NCBI GenBank assembly: GCA_014879845.1
Contig: JACSRI010000113.1
Location: forward strand, 27,862 to 91,861
Length of the DNA stretch: 64,000 nt
Source: Opitutaceae bacterium
Lineage (GTDB): Bacteria; Verrucomicrobiota; Verrucomicrobiia; Opitutales; Opitutaceae
Direction: 5' to 3'
The notes beneath the pieces are model-generated. The model was not told where the DNA came from. It saw only the letters and a list, made by a program, of their open reading frames with translations, and did not search any database. Position 1 is the stretch's first letter. Each line of letters begins with the position of its first letter. Positions 11,823-21,917 of this stretch are shown here, in pieces. Both the position numbers and the translations under genes were made by a program.

Positions 11823-12431
11823 TCACGCCACGCCGAGGGACAGCCCCGTCTTGAAAATCAGCACGACCGTCGCCACGGCGGCTCCGACGCCGATGAGGAA
11901 GGGCTTTTTCGTATCGTGCCAGTGCAGCAGCACGAACACGAACGAGACAAAGGGCACGAAGAGGCTGCCGAGCCCCCACAGGATCCCGGCGCGAAACGCC
12001 GTGATCAAGATGACGATGTTGCACACGGCCGACACGATCGCGAGCGCGACAAAACATAGCCAGAACCACGCGGGCAGTTCCGGTCCGCCCGCGGAGTCAC
12101 CGTCGTAACCGGAAAAGCCCGACGCCTCCGGCTCGCTGCGGGCTGCCGGAGGCGTGCGCTCGGGCACGACCGTCATGTTCTCGCCCGCGGACGCGGGGGA
12201 CACGGCCGGCGCCCCGTTCTCGAGCCCCTCGACCGAGGCGACCACGCCGTTCTTGAACGTCACGCGCACCCCGTTCGCGTAGACCCACACCTCGCCCTTG
12301 CCGGTCGTGCGCGACATCTGCGGACGACCGATGGCCGTCTCCACGGCCTGGGCGGTGTCCCCGACGCTCTGGGCGTGGGACAATGGTGCGATGCACACGA
12401 AAAGGATGAGGGCAGTGAGAAGGCGCAGCAT
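11823..12431 (-). CDS. Secreted/membrane protein of unknown function
   Basis: Signal peptide MLRLLTALILFVCIAPLSHAQ, then SmpA-like 'QAVETAIGRPQMSRTTGKGEVWVYANGVRVTFKNGVVASVEGL' and several C-terminal TM helices. Confidence 0.6.
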   Translation of the reverse strand: MLRLLTALILFVCIAPLSHAQSVGDTAQAVETAIGRPQMSRTTGKGEVWVYANGVRVTFKNGVVASVEGLENGAPAVSPASAGENMTVVPERTPPAARSEPEASGFSGYDGDSAGGPELPAWFWLCFVALAIVSAVCNIVILITAFRAGILWGLGSLFVPFVSFVFVLLHWHDTKKPFLIGVGAAVATVVLIFKTGLSLGVA

Positions 12432-12613
12432 GGCGGTTCGGAGGCTCGCGACCATGTCTCGACGCCCGGCCCGCGCCAGCAGCCGGGCGGACGGACATCG
12501 CGACAAAGTCAACTAACCCTACGGCCAAAGCCCGGCCCAGTTTAGCCGGGTTGCAGCACCTCGACATGCACGCCAGGACTCACGCCCGGGTCGCGCGATC
12601 GGCCGGGCGCGCC

Positions 12614-13534
12614 TCAACCGAGATTGAGCATGGCGCGCACGCGCGAGAAGAGCTGCAGGCTCGAGAGTTCGAGGTCGCTCATGCCCGCGCCACCCAGGCC
12701 GATCTCGATGAGTTGCTCGGTGGTCAGCTGGAAAATGCCCTGCTCGGCCGGCAGGCCGGCCGGGATCTTCTCGGCGATCAGGCTGGCAAGGAATACGGCG
12801 GCACCCGGGCGACCGACGGTCTGGCGTCGCGGCACGACGTAACGCGCCGCCACCGCGCCGGCCAGATCCTCCGGGAAATTCCAGACCCGCATCACACGCG
12901 CGGCGACCTCGGGGTTTTCCACCCCGAACTGATCGCGCTCCCAGTCGCACAGCGGCTGGGTCTCCGCGCGCGGCGGAAGCTTCCGCGCCAGGGCGATGCC
13001 ATTGAGCGCGACCATGCCGACGGTGTGGAGCAGGCCCGCGAGATAGACCACCTCGGCGTTGAGGGCGTAGCGTCCGGCGACCTGTTCGCCAGCGGCAGCC
13101 ACCGCGAGCGCGTGTTGCCAGTGCAGCGAGGCGGAGATGCGGTAGACTGGCAGGTCGCGCGAGACGACCTGACGGGCGCCCAGCGAGGTGACCAGGCGCA
13201 GGATCTCGTTGAGCCCGACGTGCTGGATCGCCTCTTCGACTGTGCCGACCCGCTCGTGCAGGCCGTAGTGCGGGCTGTTGGCGAGGCGCAGGGTCTGCGC
13301 CGCGAGGGCCGTATCTGCGCGCATGAGGCGCGCGATATCCTGCACTTCGCTGTTCGGATCGCGCATCACCGCGAGCAGGCGGCGGATGACGCTGACCACG
13401 GGCGGGAGTTGGTCGACAGCTTGGGCGAGTTCCTGATCGGAGATGGGGACAGACACGTGGACTCTGGACTGAAGGGCGGGGCAGGCGTGACGGGAAGTGC
13501 GCTCACGTTTGGCACATCCATCCGGCGCGTCCAC
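12614..13534 (-). CDS. HDOD domain-containing protein
   Basis: 'VSVPISDQELAQAVDQLPPVVSVIRRLLAVMRDPNSEVQDIARLMRADTALAAQTLRLANSPHYGLHERVGTVEEAIQHVGLNEILRLVTSLGA...'. Confidence 0.85.
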   Translation of the reverse strand: MDAPDGCAKRERTSRHACPALQSRVHVSVPISDQELAQAVDQLPPVVSVIRRLLAVMRDPNSEVQDIARLMRADTALAAQTLRLANSPHYGLHERVGTVEEAIQHVGLNEILRLVTSLGARQVVSRDLPVYRISASLHWQHALAVAAAGEQVAGRYALNAEVVYLAGLLHTVGMVALNGIALARKLPPRAETQPLCDWERDQFGVENPEVAARVMRVWNFPEDLAGAVAARYVVPRRQTVGRPGAAVFLASLIAEKIPAGLPAEQGIFQLTTEQLIEIGLGGAGMSDLELSSLQLFSRVRAMLNLG

Positions 13535-13615
13535 GCATAAAGTATTCGCACGATGGTGCTTCGCATCCGGTCATCACCGGACCGCACGCACACGCGAGGA
13601 TCCCGTCGCCCGGCC

Positions 13616-13945
13616 TCAGGCCAGGGCCGCGCGAAACAGCTGCGCCCGCCCCTCGGTGAGGCAGAAGTCCCACAACACCACCCAGGAAGCCTGCGCCCCG
13701 GTCCGGCTCACCCGGTTGGCCGGGTCGAGCAGCCGGGCACGCACGAGCGGCCGGTTCTCGCCTGATGGATCGCCGCCGATGACCTCGAGCACGTGCAGGC
13801 AGGGCTGCGGAAAACCGGGCTTGAGCGCGCGCTGCAGGACCACGTCCCCAGGCTTGAGTTCACCGACCGAATGAACGGCTTCGGCCGGCTGGTAAACGCC
13901 CCAGCCTGCCTCCAGAGCCCCCGATGACTGCGGTTGTGTCGCCAT
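13616..13945 (-). CDS. Hypothetical protein (109 aa)
   Basis: MATQPQSSGALEAGWGVYQPAEAVHSVGELKPGDVVLQRALKPGFPQPCLHVLEVIGGDPSGENRPLVRARLLDPANRVSRTGAQASWVVLWDFCL...; start chosen at ATG 13945. Confidence 0.5.
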   Translation of the reverse strand: MATQPQSSGALEAGWGVYQPAEAVHSVGELKPGDVVLQRALKPGFPQPCLHVLEVIGGDPSGENRPLVRARLLDPANRVSRTGAQASWVVLWDFCLTEGRAQLFRAALA

Positions 13946-14097
13946 GCGGATGGTGGATTGGGCGCACGAAGCGCCGCCCTCGGGCATGCAGGACGCGCGC
14001 CACGGGGCGCGACGGGCCGGAGATTGTTCGATTTTGCGCAGCCCGCGTCGTCGATGCGGGCTCGCCACGCCTGAAGCACCCGCCGCAAAGTCGGGCC

Positions 14098-15354
14098 ATG
14101 GTCGAATTCGCGCACCGCTGGCTCTTCGCGGGTCGCGGCGCATGCGCCGCGCTCGTCACGCTCGCGGCCGGGTTGCGTCCGATCCACGCGACCGGGACCT
14201 GGCGCACCGCCGCGGGATCGGAACTGCGCGTGGAAATCCTCGAGCCCATGCCCGCTCCCGCGACGACGCGCGCGCCGGTCGTGCTCTACTTGAAAAACCT
14301 GGCGAGCCCGCGCATCGGCACCGAAGACGACGTCTCGATCCTACGCGACTTGCGAGCCGCGGGGCATCTCGTCGCGATCATCGACTTCGCCGGTCGGACG
14401 GACGCGCGCGTGCCGACGCTCCATCGCGACCTCGGGAAACTCCGCGACGACATCCACGCCCACACGCTCCTTGGCGACCACGCGATCGATGGGACACGCG
14501 TCTACCTCGTGCCGGAGGGCTGCCGCCTCGTGCGCGACGTCCTCTTCTACGCCGACGCGAGACGTCCGCTCGCGCTCGACATCATCCATCCGTCGCGACC
14601 GCGCCAGCCCGTCGGCGCCGTGCTGGAGTTCTCCTGCGACAACCGCGATCGTTTCGGCAACGGCTCGCTCTCGATCTGCAGCGACACGCTCCTCGACGGC
14701 GCGGCCGCCGCGGGCCTGATCGTCGCGATGGCCGACCACCCGGTCGCGCCTCCCTACAAGGGAATCGACGCGATGCCGGAGAGCGCCCGCCGCATCAAGG
14801 CCGCGGTCCGCACGCTGCGCGCCCGCGTCGCGTCGCTCGGCGGCAGCGGCGCGATCGTGCCGGTCGGGTTCTCCCGCGGCAGCGGCATGGCCTTGATGCT
14901 CGTGACCACGGCCGGGAAGACAGAGTTCGAGGGCTTCGGCGAACACGTCGGGGTGTCGAGCGACGTGCAGGGTGCGGTCGTGATGTCCGGGCGATTCACC
15001 TACCTCGACCTGTTGCCGGACGACACGATGATCCCGCGCTACACCCAGGCGTGGGGTCCACGCGACACGGCCCGGGCCACATGGCGGGCGCACGGCGCGC
15101 TCGACTACCTGCAGACGCCGACCCTGCCGTTGTTTCTCACCATCAACGCGACCGAATCCCCCGAGGCCCGGCACCAGATGCAGGTGCTGCGCGACCGGCT
15201 GACGGCGCTCGGCTCACCGTTCACCTACGTCCCGGAGGAGGAGCCGCGTGGCCACAAGGTCGCCCTCGATCCAGCCGTGCTCACGCCATTGCACGCCTAC
15301 CTGCGCAAACGGCTCGGCCCACCGAACCACGCGATGGGCACGCACGGAGATTGA
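14098..15354 (+). CDS. Secreted alpha/beta-hydrolase-fold protein
   Basis: N-terminal signal; 'GAIVPVGFSRGSGMALML' nucleophile-elbow-like GxSxG; C-terminal 'PRGHKVALDP'. Confidence 0.6.
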   Translation: MVEFAHRWLFAGRGACAALVTLAAGLRPIHATGTWRTAAGSELRVEILEPMPAPATTRAPVVLYLKNLASPRIGTEDDVSILRDLRAAGHLVAIIDFAGRTDARVPTLHRDLGKLRDDIHAHTLLGDHAIDGTRVYLVPEGCRLVRDVLFYADARRPLALDIIHPSRPRQPVGAVLEFSCDNRDRFGNGSLSICSDTLLDGAAAAGLIVAMADHPVAPPYKGIDAMPESARRIKAAVRTLRARVASLGGSGAIVPVGFSRGSGMALMLVTTAGKTEFEGFGEHVGVSSDVQGAVVMSGRFTYLDLLPDDTMIPRYTQAWGPRDTARATWRAHGALDYLQTPTLPLFLTINATESPEARHQMQVLRDRLTALGSPFTYVPEEEPRGHKVALDPAVLTPLHAYLRKRLGPPNHAMGTHGD

Positions 15355-15394
15355 TCCGGCGCGCGCGCCTCGTCTAGGCTGCGCGGCTTTCTTT

Positions 15395-16126
15395 ATGGGA
15401 CGCCAATGGCTGCACGCAAAACGCGCGATCGTTAACCTGAAAAAGGGCAAGGTCGTCGGCAAACTGGTGAAGGAAATCTCCGTCGCCGCAAAGATGGGCG
15501 GCCCGGATCCCTCCGCCAACCCACGCCTCTTCGCCGCGCTGGAGAAGGCGCGGAAAAACTCCGTCTCACGCGACGTGATCGAGCGCGCCGTCAACAAGGG
15601 CGCCGGCGTCGGCGACGACAAGATGATCCTCGAGCACGTCGCCTTCGAGGGCTACACGCCGCACAAGGTCCCGGTCATCGTCGAGTGCATGACCGACAAC
15701 CTCCAGCGCACCGTCCCGGAGATCCGCGTGCTCTTCAAGAAGGGCGTGCTCGGCGCCGCCGGCAGCAACAAGTTCCTCTTCGACCACGTCGGCCTCGTGG
15801 AGGCGCACACGACGACGGCCGGGATCGACATCGAGGCGGCGGCGATCGAGGCCGGCGCGAACGACTTCACGCCGCTCTCGCACGCGGAGAACGACGACAT
15901 CCCGGAAGGCGCCACGGGCGCGCGCTTCATCTGCGACCGCACCGCGGTGCACGCCGTCGCCACCTGGCTCGGCAAGAATGGCTGGTCGGTGGTCACGGCC
16001 GAGATCGGCTACCTCGCCAAGCAGTTCCCCGAACTCGACGAAACGCAGCGCGCCGAGGTGGGCGAGTTCCTCCAGGAACTCGACGACCACGACGATGTGC
16101 AGCGCGTCTGGGCCGCGTTGAAGTGA
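15395..16126 (+). CDS. YebC/PmpR family DNA-binding regulatory protein
   Basis: MGRQWLHAKRAIVNLKKGKVVGKLVKEISVAAKMGGPDPSANPRLFAALEKARKNSVSRDVIERAVNKGAG...; strong YebC signature. Confidence 0.93.
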   Translation: MGRQWLHAKRAIVNLKKGKVVGKLVKEISVAAKMGGPDPSANPRLFAALEKARKNSVSRDVIERAVNKGAGVGDDKMILEHVAFEGYTPHKVPVIVECMTDNLQRTVPEIRVLFKKGVLGAAGSNKFLFDHVGLVEAHTTTAGIDIEAAAIEAGANDFTPLSHAENDDIPEGATGARFICDRTAVHAVATWLGKNGWSVVTAEIGYLAKQFPELDETQRAEVGEFLQELDDHDDVQRVWAALK

Positions 16127-16163
16127 GTCGGGCGCGCGGCCCCGCACCGCGTCGCTGAAGCAT

Positions 16164-16185
16164 GGGTCAGGGTTGTCCCTGACCC
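16164..16185. terminator. Hairpin after yebC-like gene (terminator or small repeat)
   Basis: gggtcaggg-ttgt-ccctgaccc: 9-bp perfect stem, no T-tract. Confidence 0.45.
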
Positions 16186-16264
16186 TGCCGCCCGCACCCC
16201 GAGCCGCGATTACGGCCAGCACCGGGTATCGCCGGGGAGCGCCGGCTGTTATGCTGATGGCACG

Positions 16265-16483
16265 ATGAACAACGCTCCCCACGACTCCTGGATGCCGATG
16301 CGGATGTATCCGCCGGAAGCCTGCGAGACGTACGATATCCGGCTCGAGGATGGCACGGCCTGTCGCGCCTTCTGGACGGGCGTGAAGTGGTGGCGGAACA
16401 AGGCCGTCGTGCAACCGGCGGCGTGGCGACCGGCCACGCCGGGCACGATCGAGATGCCGCCCGCGCTGCGCGCGGCGTCGTAG
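16265..16483 (+). CDS. Small conserved-looking hypothetical protein (72 aa)
   Basis: MNNAPHDSWMPMRMYPPEACETYDIRLEDGTACRAFWTGVKWWRNKAVVQPAAWRPATPGTIEMPPALRAAS. Confidence 0.5.
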   Translation: MNNAPHDSWMPMRMYPPEACETYDIRLEDGTACRAFWTGVKWWRNKAVVQPAAWRPATPGTIEMPPALRAAS

Positions 16484-16573
16484 TCGCACGCCGACGCGCG
16501 CGACAGGCGCGGTCCGTCCCGTCCGCGCGAACCCGTCTGGCCGGCGGCGGGATTTTCATGCACGCTCGCCCGC

Positions 16574-17272
16574 ATGGAGCTTCACCTGCTGCCCGCGCGC
16601 ACGGCCGACGCCGCCGGAAACATGGCGGTCGATTTCCTCCTGCTGCAGCGCTACCCGCACCCGCAGGCTGCCGTGCGCTACCGCCACTACGACTGGCGGC
16701 GGCCGGCCTTCACCTTCGGCTACGCGCAGAAATACGCGTTCATCCGCACACGCCTGCCGCAGGAGACATCGCTCGACGTGACCCGTCGCGCCACGGGCGG
16801 CGGCCTGGTCGATCACCGCGACGACTGGACCTATGCGCTCGTGCTCCCGCGCGAGCATCCGCTCTGGGATCGGCCCGGCCCGGTGATCTACCGCGCCGTG
16901 CACGAGGCGCTCGCGGGTGCGCTCAACGCGACCGGCGCCGACGTGACACTGCAGCGCGACGAACCCGAGACCGCACCCGGCGTGTGCTTCGAGCGACCCG
17001 AGGTCGGCGACGTCGTGCGCGCACGCGATGGCATCAAGGTCGCCGGCGCCGCGCTCAAGCGCGGCAAACACGGGCTGCTCCTGCAGGGCTCGATCTGGCG
17101 GCCGTTCGCCGGACCGGTCGACTGGGCTGCATTCGAGGAGAAACTACCGGCGACCTTCGCTCGCGCGCTCGACATCACGCTCACCGAGCCGGGTTGGCCG
17201 AACTTCGATCCCGACGAGGAGCAGGCGCTCGTCGACCAATACGCCTCGAGCGAGTGGATCGAGGCGCGCTGA
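16574..17272 (+). CDS. Lipoate-protein ligase A-like (BPL/LPL catalytic domain) protein
   Basis: 'NMAVDFLLLQRYPHPQAAVRYRHYDWRRPAFTFGYAQK...DVTRRATGGGLVDHRDDWTYALVLP...DGIKVAGAALKRGKHGLLLQGSI'. Confidence 0.85.
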   Translation: MELHLLPARTADAAGNMAVDFLLLQRYPHPQAAVRYRHYDWRRPAFTFGYAQKYAFIRTRLPQETSLDVTRRATGGGLVDHRDDWTYALVLPREHPLWDRPGPVIYRAVHEALAGALNATGADVTLQRDEPETAPGVCFERPEVGDVVRARDGIKVAGAALKRGKHGLLLQGSIWRPFAGPVDWAAFEEKLPATFARALDITLTEPGWPNFDPDEEQALVDQYASSEWIEAR

Positions 17273-17411
17273 TGCGCGCGGTCGCCGCGCGGGCCGCCGG
17301 CATTTCAGCGTTTCCACCCCGCGCCTGTGCGCGTTACAAGGCCGATACACACGCGGGCACAACGTTGCGGTATCGTTGTCCCGACTCCTGTTCGCACCCA
17401 ACCGACCTTCC

Positions 17412-19073
17412 ATGAACCTTCGTCTTCTCTCCCTCTGTGCGATCTCAGCACTCCTGCCGGGCGCGCTCGGCGCCGCGCCCATCGCCGCGGATTCCCGCAT
17501 CACCACCGTCACCGTCTACGGCCACGGCGCCCTCGTCACCCGCCACGCGGAGGTCGCGCTGACCGCCGGCACGCAGGACGTGCTCTTCGCCGGGCTGCCG
17601 GCGTCGCTCGATCCGAGTCTGCTGCAGGTCTCCGGCAACGGCACCGCGCAGGTGACGATCCTCGACGTCACCGCCACCCCCGCCCAGCTCGAGTCGCCGG
17701 CCCACGCCCGCCTGAAGGAACTCCACGACCAGGCCCGCGCCATCCAGACCGAACTCCACGCCGTGGAACTGCGCGGGCAGATCCTCAAGGGTCAGTACGA
17801 CTATTATGAATCGATCAAGCGCGCGAGCGTCGCCCCGCAGGGCGGCAAGGACACGCCCGCGGCGTTTCCTTCCTCCGACGTGTGGGACCGGTTGATCGCC
17901 TTCTACACCGACGGCATCACCAAGGTGCTCACCGCCAGCCAGGCGGCGGACCGCGAGAAGGAGGAACTCGAGGCCCGGCTCGAAGTCATCGAGCGCCAGG
18001 TCGAAGAGCTCAACGCGCCTGAAGCCAAGGCGGTGACCAACGTGGCCGTGCGCCTCCAGGTCGCCACCGCCGGCACATTGGCCGTGAAGCTCGCCTACAC
18101 GATCGACGCCGCGTCGTGGCGTCCCGCCTACGACGTGCGCGTGTCCTCCGCCGACAAGGCCATCCGTCTCGACTACGGCGCCACCGTCGCGCAGAGCTCC
18201 GGCGAAGACTGGACCGGCGTCGCGCTCGTGCTCTCCACCGCCCAACCCAATCGCGATAGTACGCCGCCGGATCTGGCACCGTGGTACGTCGAGCAGGAGC
18301 AGGTGCGCACCTACGAGGTGGCGATGCCCGCGCCCGCCGCCGCGATGGAAGCGCGCAAGCGAGGCATGGACTTCGCCGTCGGCAACTTCGAGGGCGCCGA
18401 CAAACTCGCCACCCTCCACGCCATGCAGGTCGCGGCCGCCAGCGTGGAAGCCGGGCTCAACGCCTCGAGCTTCGCCATCCCCTACCCGGCCGACATCCCG
18501 ACCGACAACGCCGCGCACAAGGTCACGATCACGAGCGCGCCGCTCGCCGGTGAGATCAACCACCTGGCCGTGCCCAAGCTCGCCGAACTCGCCTACCTGC
18601 GTGCGGCTGTGACGAATACGACGGAGTTTCCGCTCATCGGCGGCGAGATCGCGCTCTTCCTCGACGGCAACTTCGTCGCGCGCTCCTCGATCAAGACAGT
18701 CGCTCCGACGGAGAAGTTCGTGCTCAACCTCGGCGTCGACGACGCGATCAGCGTGAAGCGCAAGCTCGTGAACAGGCTGCGCGAGGACACCGGCGTGCTC
18801 TCGCGCCGCGTGCGCACGACCTACGATGTGCTCATCACCGTGCAGAACAACCGCACGACGGCCGAAAAGCTCGTGGTCAAGGACCAGCTCCCGATCTCGA
18901 AGGACGAGAAGATCGTCGTGACGCTCATCGCGCCGCCCGCCCGCGACATCACGCAGGACGAGGACGGCACGATCCGCTGGTCGCTCGATCTCAAGCCCGG
19001 CGAGAAGCGCGAGCTCCCGCTCAAGATCTCGATCGAACATCCCGCCGACCTCTCGGTCGCGGGCCTCGAGTAG
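17412..19073 (+). CDS. MuiA-type (mucoidy inhibitor A; DUF4139/DUF4140) protein
   Basis: 'ITTVTVYGHGALVTRHAEVALTAGTQDVLFAGLPASLDPSLLQVSGNG...' and C-terminal 'ISVKRKLVNRLREDTGVLSRRVRTTYDVLITVQNNRTTAEKLVVKDQLPISKDEKIVV'. Confidence 0.85.
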   Translation: MNLRLLSLCAISALLPGALGAAPIAADSRITTVTVYGHGALVTRHAEVALTAGTQDVLFAGLPASLDPSLLQVSGNGTAQVTILDVTATPAQLESPAHARLKELHDQARAIQTELHAVELRGQILKGQYDYYESIKRASVAPQGGKDTPAAFPSSDVWDRLIAFYTDGITKVLTASQAADREKEELEARLEVIERQVEELNAPEAKAVTNVAVRLQVATAGTLAVKLAYTIDAASWRPAYDVRVSSADKAIRLDYGATVAQSSGEDWTGVALVLSTAQPNRDSTPPDLAPWYVEQEQVRTYEVAMPAPAAAMEARKRGMDFAVGNFEGADKLATLHAMQVAAASVEAGLNASSFAIPYPADIPTDNAAHKVTITSAPLAGEINHLAVPKLAELAYLRAAVTNTTEFPLIGGEIALFLDGNFVARSSIKTVAPTEKFVLNLGVDDAISVKRKLVNRLREDTGVLSRRVRTTYDVLITVQNNRTTAEKLVVKDQLPISKDEKIVVTLIAPPARDITQDEDGTIRWSLDLKPGEKRELPLKISIEHPADLSVAGLE

Positions 19074-19097
19074 TCCGCCCACGATTCAAGGACGCAG

Positions 19098-19131
19098 CAA
19101 GGCCGCGCGGCTCCCGAGCCACGCGGCCTTG
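19098..19131. terminator. Hairpin between convergent genes
   Basis: caaggccgcgcggct-cccg-agccacgcggccttg (15-bp arms, one mismatch). Confidence 0.6.
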
Positions 19132-19161
19132 TCGTCGTATCGACCCGCCCGGGCGGGCGCG

Positions 19162-20208
19162 TCACCGCGCCGCTTTGCGGAAGACGATGTCGCCCATCAG
19201 CGCGGTGATGGAGAGGTCGGGGCCGCCGCCGTTGAGCGTGCCGGCGACCACCTTACCGCCGGCGAGCGGAGGCAGCGGGGGCAGCGGCGGGATGGGCGGA
19301 ATCGGCGGGACCATGCCGTCCGCCACGCCGGAGGTGGAGGCCTCCTTGGCGGCGCGCTTGGCCTGCTCGGCCGCCTCGCGGGCGGCACGCTCGGCCTGGC
19401 GGGCCTCGTCGCGGGCCCGCTGCGCCTCGGCCCGCACCCGTTCGCGCTCGTTGCGGAGCGTCTCGGCGTCGCCGCCGGTGGATTCGATCACGAAGGTGTC
19501 GGACTGCTCCATCTTCGTCACGAGCTGCTCCTTCGCGAAGTCGGTGAGCACCTCGCCGCGCAGGGTGCGGAAGCGCACCTTGGCCTTGGACGCCTCGGGC
19601 ACGCGCACCTCGACGTCGCCGTGTGCCGTGGAGATGGATACGGGCCGGTCGGCCGGAAACGCCGCAAACTCCGCGGAGACGTCGCCGTGCGTCGACTCCA
19701 CCACCAGGCCGCCGGAGAGGTCGCCCAGGGCGATGTCGCCGACGAGCGAGCGGATCTCGATGTCGCCCGAGAGAGCCTCGATCTGCGTGTCGCCCGGCCC
19801 CGAGCGCTGCACGATGAGATAAACCCCCTTCGGCACCGTGAGGTCGAGGTCGGTGCTCTCGCCATGGCGGCCTCCCAGGAGGGCGCCGCAGGAGATCGTG
19901 ATGACGTTGCCGGAGGCGTTGATGGCATGGGTGTCGCCGCCGGAATCGAGGCGACGCAGCCCGTCCTCGCGCGGCTCGGCGTCGCCGCCGAAGTCGTCCT
20001 CGGATCGAAGGGTGACGTCCTTGACGTCGGCGCCGCTGACCCGGAGGTCGCCCAGGCCCATCTGGATGACGAGCTTGCCGGGCTTGGAGGGATCAGCGAA
20101 GGACAGGACACGTTCCTCGGCGCGGGCCGCGAGGGCGGCGCCGCCGGCGAGCAGGAGCACGAGGGCTCCGCGGGTGAGGGAGGCGGGGTGAATGGTGGAG
20201 AGTTTCAT
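19162..20208 (-). CDS. DUF4097-type (adhesin-like beta-helix) exported protein
   Basis: Signal MKLSTIHPASLTRGALVLLLAGGAALAARA; repetitive 'GDIEIRSLVGDIALGDLSGGLVVESTHGDVSAEFAAFPADRPVSISTAHGDVEVRVPE'; Ala/Glu/Arg-rich coiled-coil insert. Confidence 0.7.
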   Translation of the reverse strand: MKLSTIHPASLTRGALVLLLAGGAALAARAEERVLSFADPSKPGKLVIQMGLGDLRVSGADVKDVTLRSEDDFGGDAEPREDGLRRLDSGGDTHAINASGNVITISCGALLGGRHGESTDLDLTVPKGVYLIVQRSGPGDTQIEALSGDIEIRSLVGDIALGDLSGGLVVESTHGDVSAEFAAFPADRPVSISTAHGDVEVRVPEASKAKVRFRTLRGEVLTDFAKEQLVTKMEQSDTFVIESTGGDAETLRNERERVRAEAQRARDEARQAERAAREAAEQAKRAAKEASTSGVADGMVPPIPPIPPLPPLPPLAGGKVVAGTLNGGGPDLSITALMGDIVFRKAAR

Positions 20209-20269
20209 GGATGATGATACGGGCGGATTGTCGTGTGTGGTTTTGTCGGGCTGCGTCCGGGCCGGACCC

Positions 20270-21109
20270 TCACATGCGAGTGAGCGCGTAGGTCGCGGCC
20301 TCGCGGACGAGCGGATTCTGGTTCTGGTTGTGCACAAGGGTTTCGAGCGCGGCCGTGGCCTCGGGGTCGCGGGTGTTGGCGAGGAAGTCGATCATCGCGA
20401 GTTGCACCACGGGCGCGGATTCGCGCACGAGGGCGCGCGCCACGGCGGTGCGGACGGTGGGACGATCGGCGTAGCGGTAGAGCGCCTGCACGGCGCTCTC
20501 GCGCACCTGGCTGTTGGAATCGAAGGCGACGAGGCCGAGCAGCTGGTTCACGTCGACCGGATTGAGATCGGCGGAGGCCATGACGCGCACCGCCTGGATG
20601 CGGTCGCCGGCATTGGGTTGCTGGAGCGTCTGCCACGTCACGGCCTGGCTCATGGAGGCGACCTGCTCGCGCAGCGCGGCGATCTCGGCGGCGTTCTGCT
20701 GGTTGGCGAATTGGGCCCCGGAGGACGAGCCGGTGCGCGAGCCGACCACGAGGCCGAGCGCGAAGACCGCGCAGGCCGCGACGGCGACGAACCCGGAGAT
20801 CGTGGCCGGGTGGTTCCAGAACGACACGCGGATGATGTTCGTGCGCTCGGGCGCGGCCGCGACGTGGCGCGGAGCCGGCATGGCTCGCGCCTCGGCCTCG
20901 AGCCAGGCGTGGAACGCGGTGTGGACGTGCGCGCCCGGCTCGGGGCGGCGCTCCCGCTTGATGGCGAGGTCGAGCTGGCGCTGGAGCTGGAGCTCCTGCG
21001 CGCAGGCCGGGCAGCGGTCGAGGTGCTCGCGCACGCGGCGCATGTCGGCGGCGGAGAGCCGGCCGGATTCGTAGTCGGCGAGCAGGAGGATGGTTTCGTC
21101 GCAGTTCAT
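20270..21109 (-). CDS. Anti-sigma factor with zinc-finger (zf-HC2) domain, TM helix and HEAT-like repeats
   Basis: MNCDETILLLADYESGRLSAADMRRVREHLDRCPACAQEL (HxxxCxxC), TM 'ATISGFVAVAACAVFALGLVVG', C-terminal HEAT-like 'SNSQVRESAVQALYRYADRPTVRTAVARALVRESAPVVQLAMIDFLANTRDPEATAALETLV'; overlaps the sigma gene by ATGA. Confidence 0.8.
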   Translation of the reverse strand: MNCDETILLLADYESGRLSAADMRRVREHLDRCPACAQELQLQRQLDLAIKRERRPEPGAHVHTAFHAWLEAEARAMPAPRHVAAAPERTNIIRVSFWNHPATISGFVAVAACAVFALGLVVGSRTGSSSGAQFANQQNAAEIAALREQVASMSQAVTWQTLQQPNAGDRIQAVRVMASADLNPVDVNQLLGLVAFDSNSQVRESAVQALYRYADRPTVRTAVARALVRESAPVVQLAMIDFLANTRDPEATAALETLVHNQNQNPLVREAATYALTRM

Positions 21110-21777
21110 GCGGACTCCTTTTCCCGGGTGGCGGTCGGCAGACCCATGGGCGGGATTTCTTGGATACGGAAGTAGGCGGCGCGAAGGTCCTTCATCGCGC
21201 GATGGATGCGCGTCTTCACGGCGGAGAGCGAGATGTCGAGGATGCGCGCGACCTCCTCGTAGGGCAGCTCCTGGAAGCGGGCCAGGACGATGACCTCGCG
21301 CACATCCTCGGGCAGCGTGGCGAGGGCGCGGTGCAGGAGCGCCGTCTGGTCGCCCGCCTCCGCGGCGTCGGCCGCGTGCGTGCGTTCGTCGGCGAGCTGC
21401 TCGAGCGCGGGTTCCTCGGCCGGCGGCTGGTGTTGCGCGCGGTGCCGCTGAAAGTCGGCGAGGACACGGCGGGCGATGATGTACATCCAACCGGTGAAGC
21501 TGCCGACGTCGCGGTAGGTGTGGCGGTAGCGCAGGATGCGGTGAAACACCTGCTGCACCATGTCGTCGCTGCCGGCGCGGTCGCCGGTCAGGCGCACGAA
21601 AAAGCCATACAGCGGCCGGGCGTGGCGCTGGAAGAGCTCGCCCAGCATCGGGATGTCGCCCTCGCGCACGCGGAGCATGAGCGTGTGGTCGTCGATCGCC
21701 TCGGGCGGGGCGGACGTCAGTGCCTCAACCATGGAGCGGGGGGGCCGGAATTCGGCGATGGCGGTTACGATAGTCAC
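21106..21777 (-). CDS. RNA polymerase ECF sigma-70 factor
   Basis: 'LGELFQRHARPLYGFFVRLTGDRAGSDDMVQQVFHRILRYRHTYRDVGSFTGWMYIIARRVLADFQR...LPEDVREVIVLARFQELPYEEVARILDISLSAVKTRIHRAMKDLR'. Confidence 0.93.
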   Translation of the reverse strand: MTIVTAIAEFRPPRSMVEALTSAPPEAIDDHTLMLRVREGDIPMLGELFQRHARPLYGFFVRLTGDRAGSDDMVQQVFHRILRYRHTYRDVGSFTGWMYIIARRVLADFQRHRAQHQPPAEEPALEQLADERTHAADAAEAGDQTALLHRALATLPEDVREVIVLARFQELPYEEVARILDISLSAVKTRIHRAMKDLRAAYFRIQEIPPMGLPTATREKESA

Positions 21778-21917
21778 GGGACACGAATGCGCAGGAGTTC
21801 ATCGAGGGATACTGCGCAGCCGCGCCGCGGTTGCGGGAAATCTTCACCTCCCTGCTCCCAGGGGCAAAACGAAAGACCCGGGCGGCTCGCGCCCCGCCCC
21901 CGGCGATCTCTGGGAAA

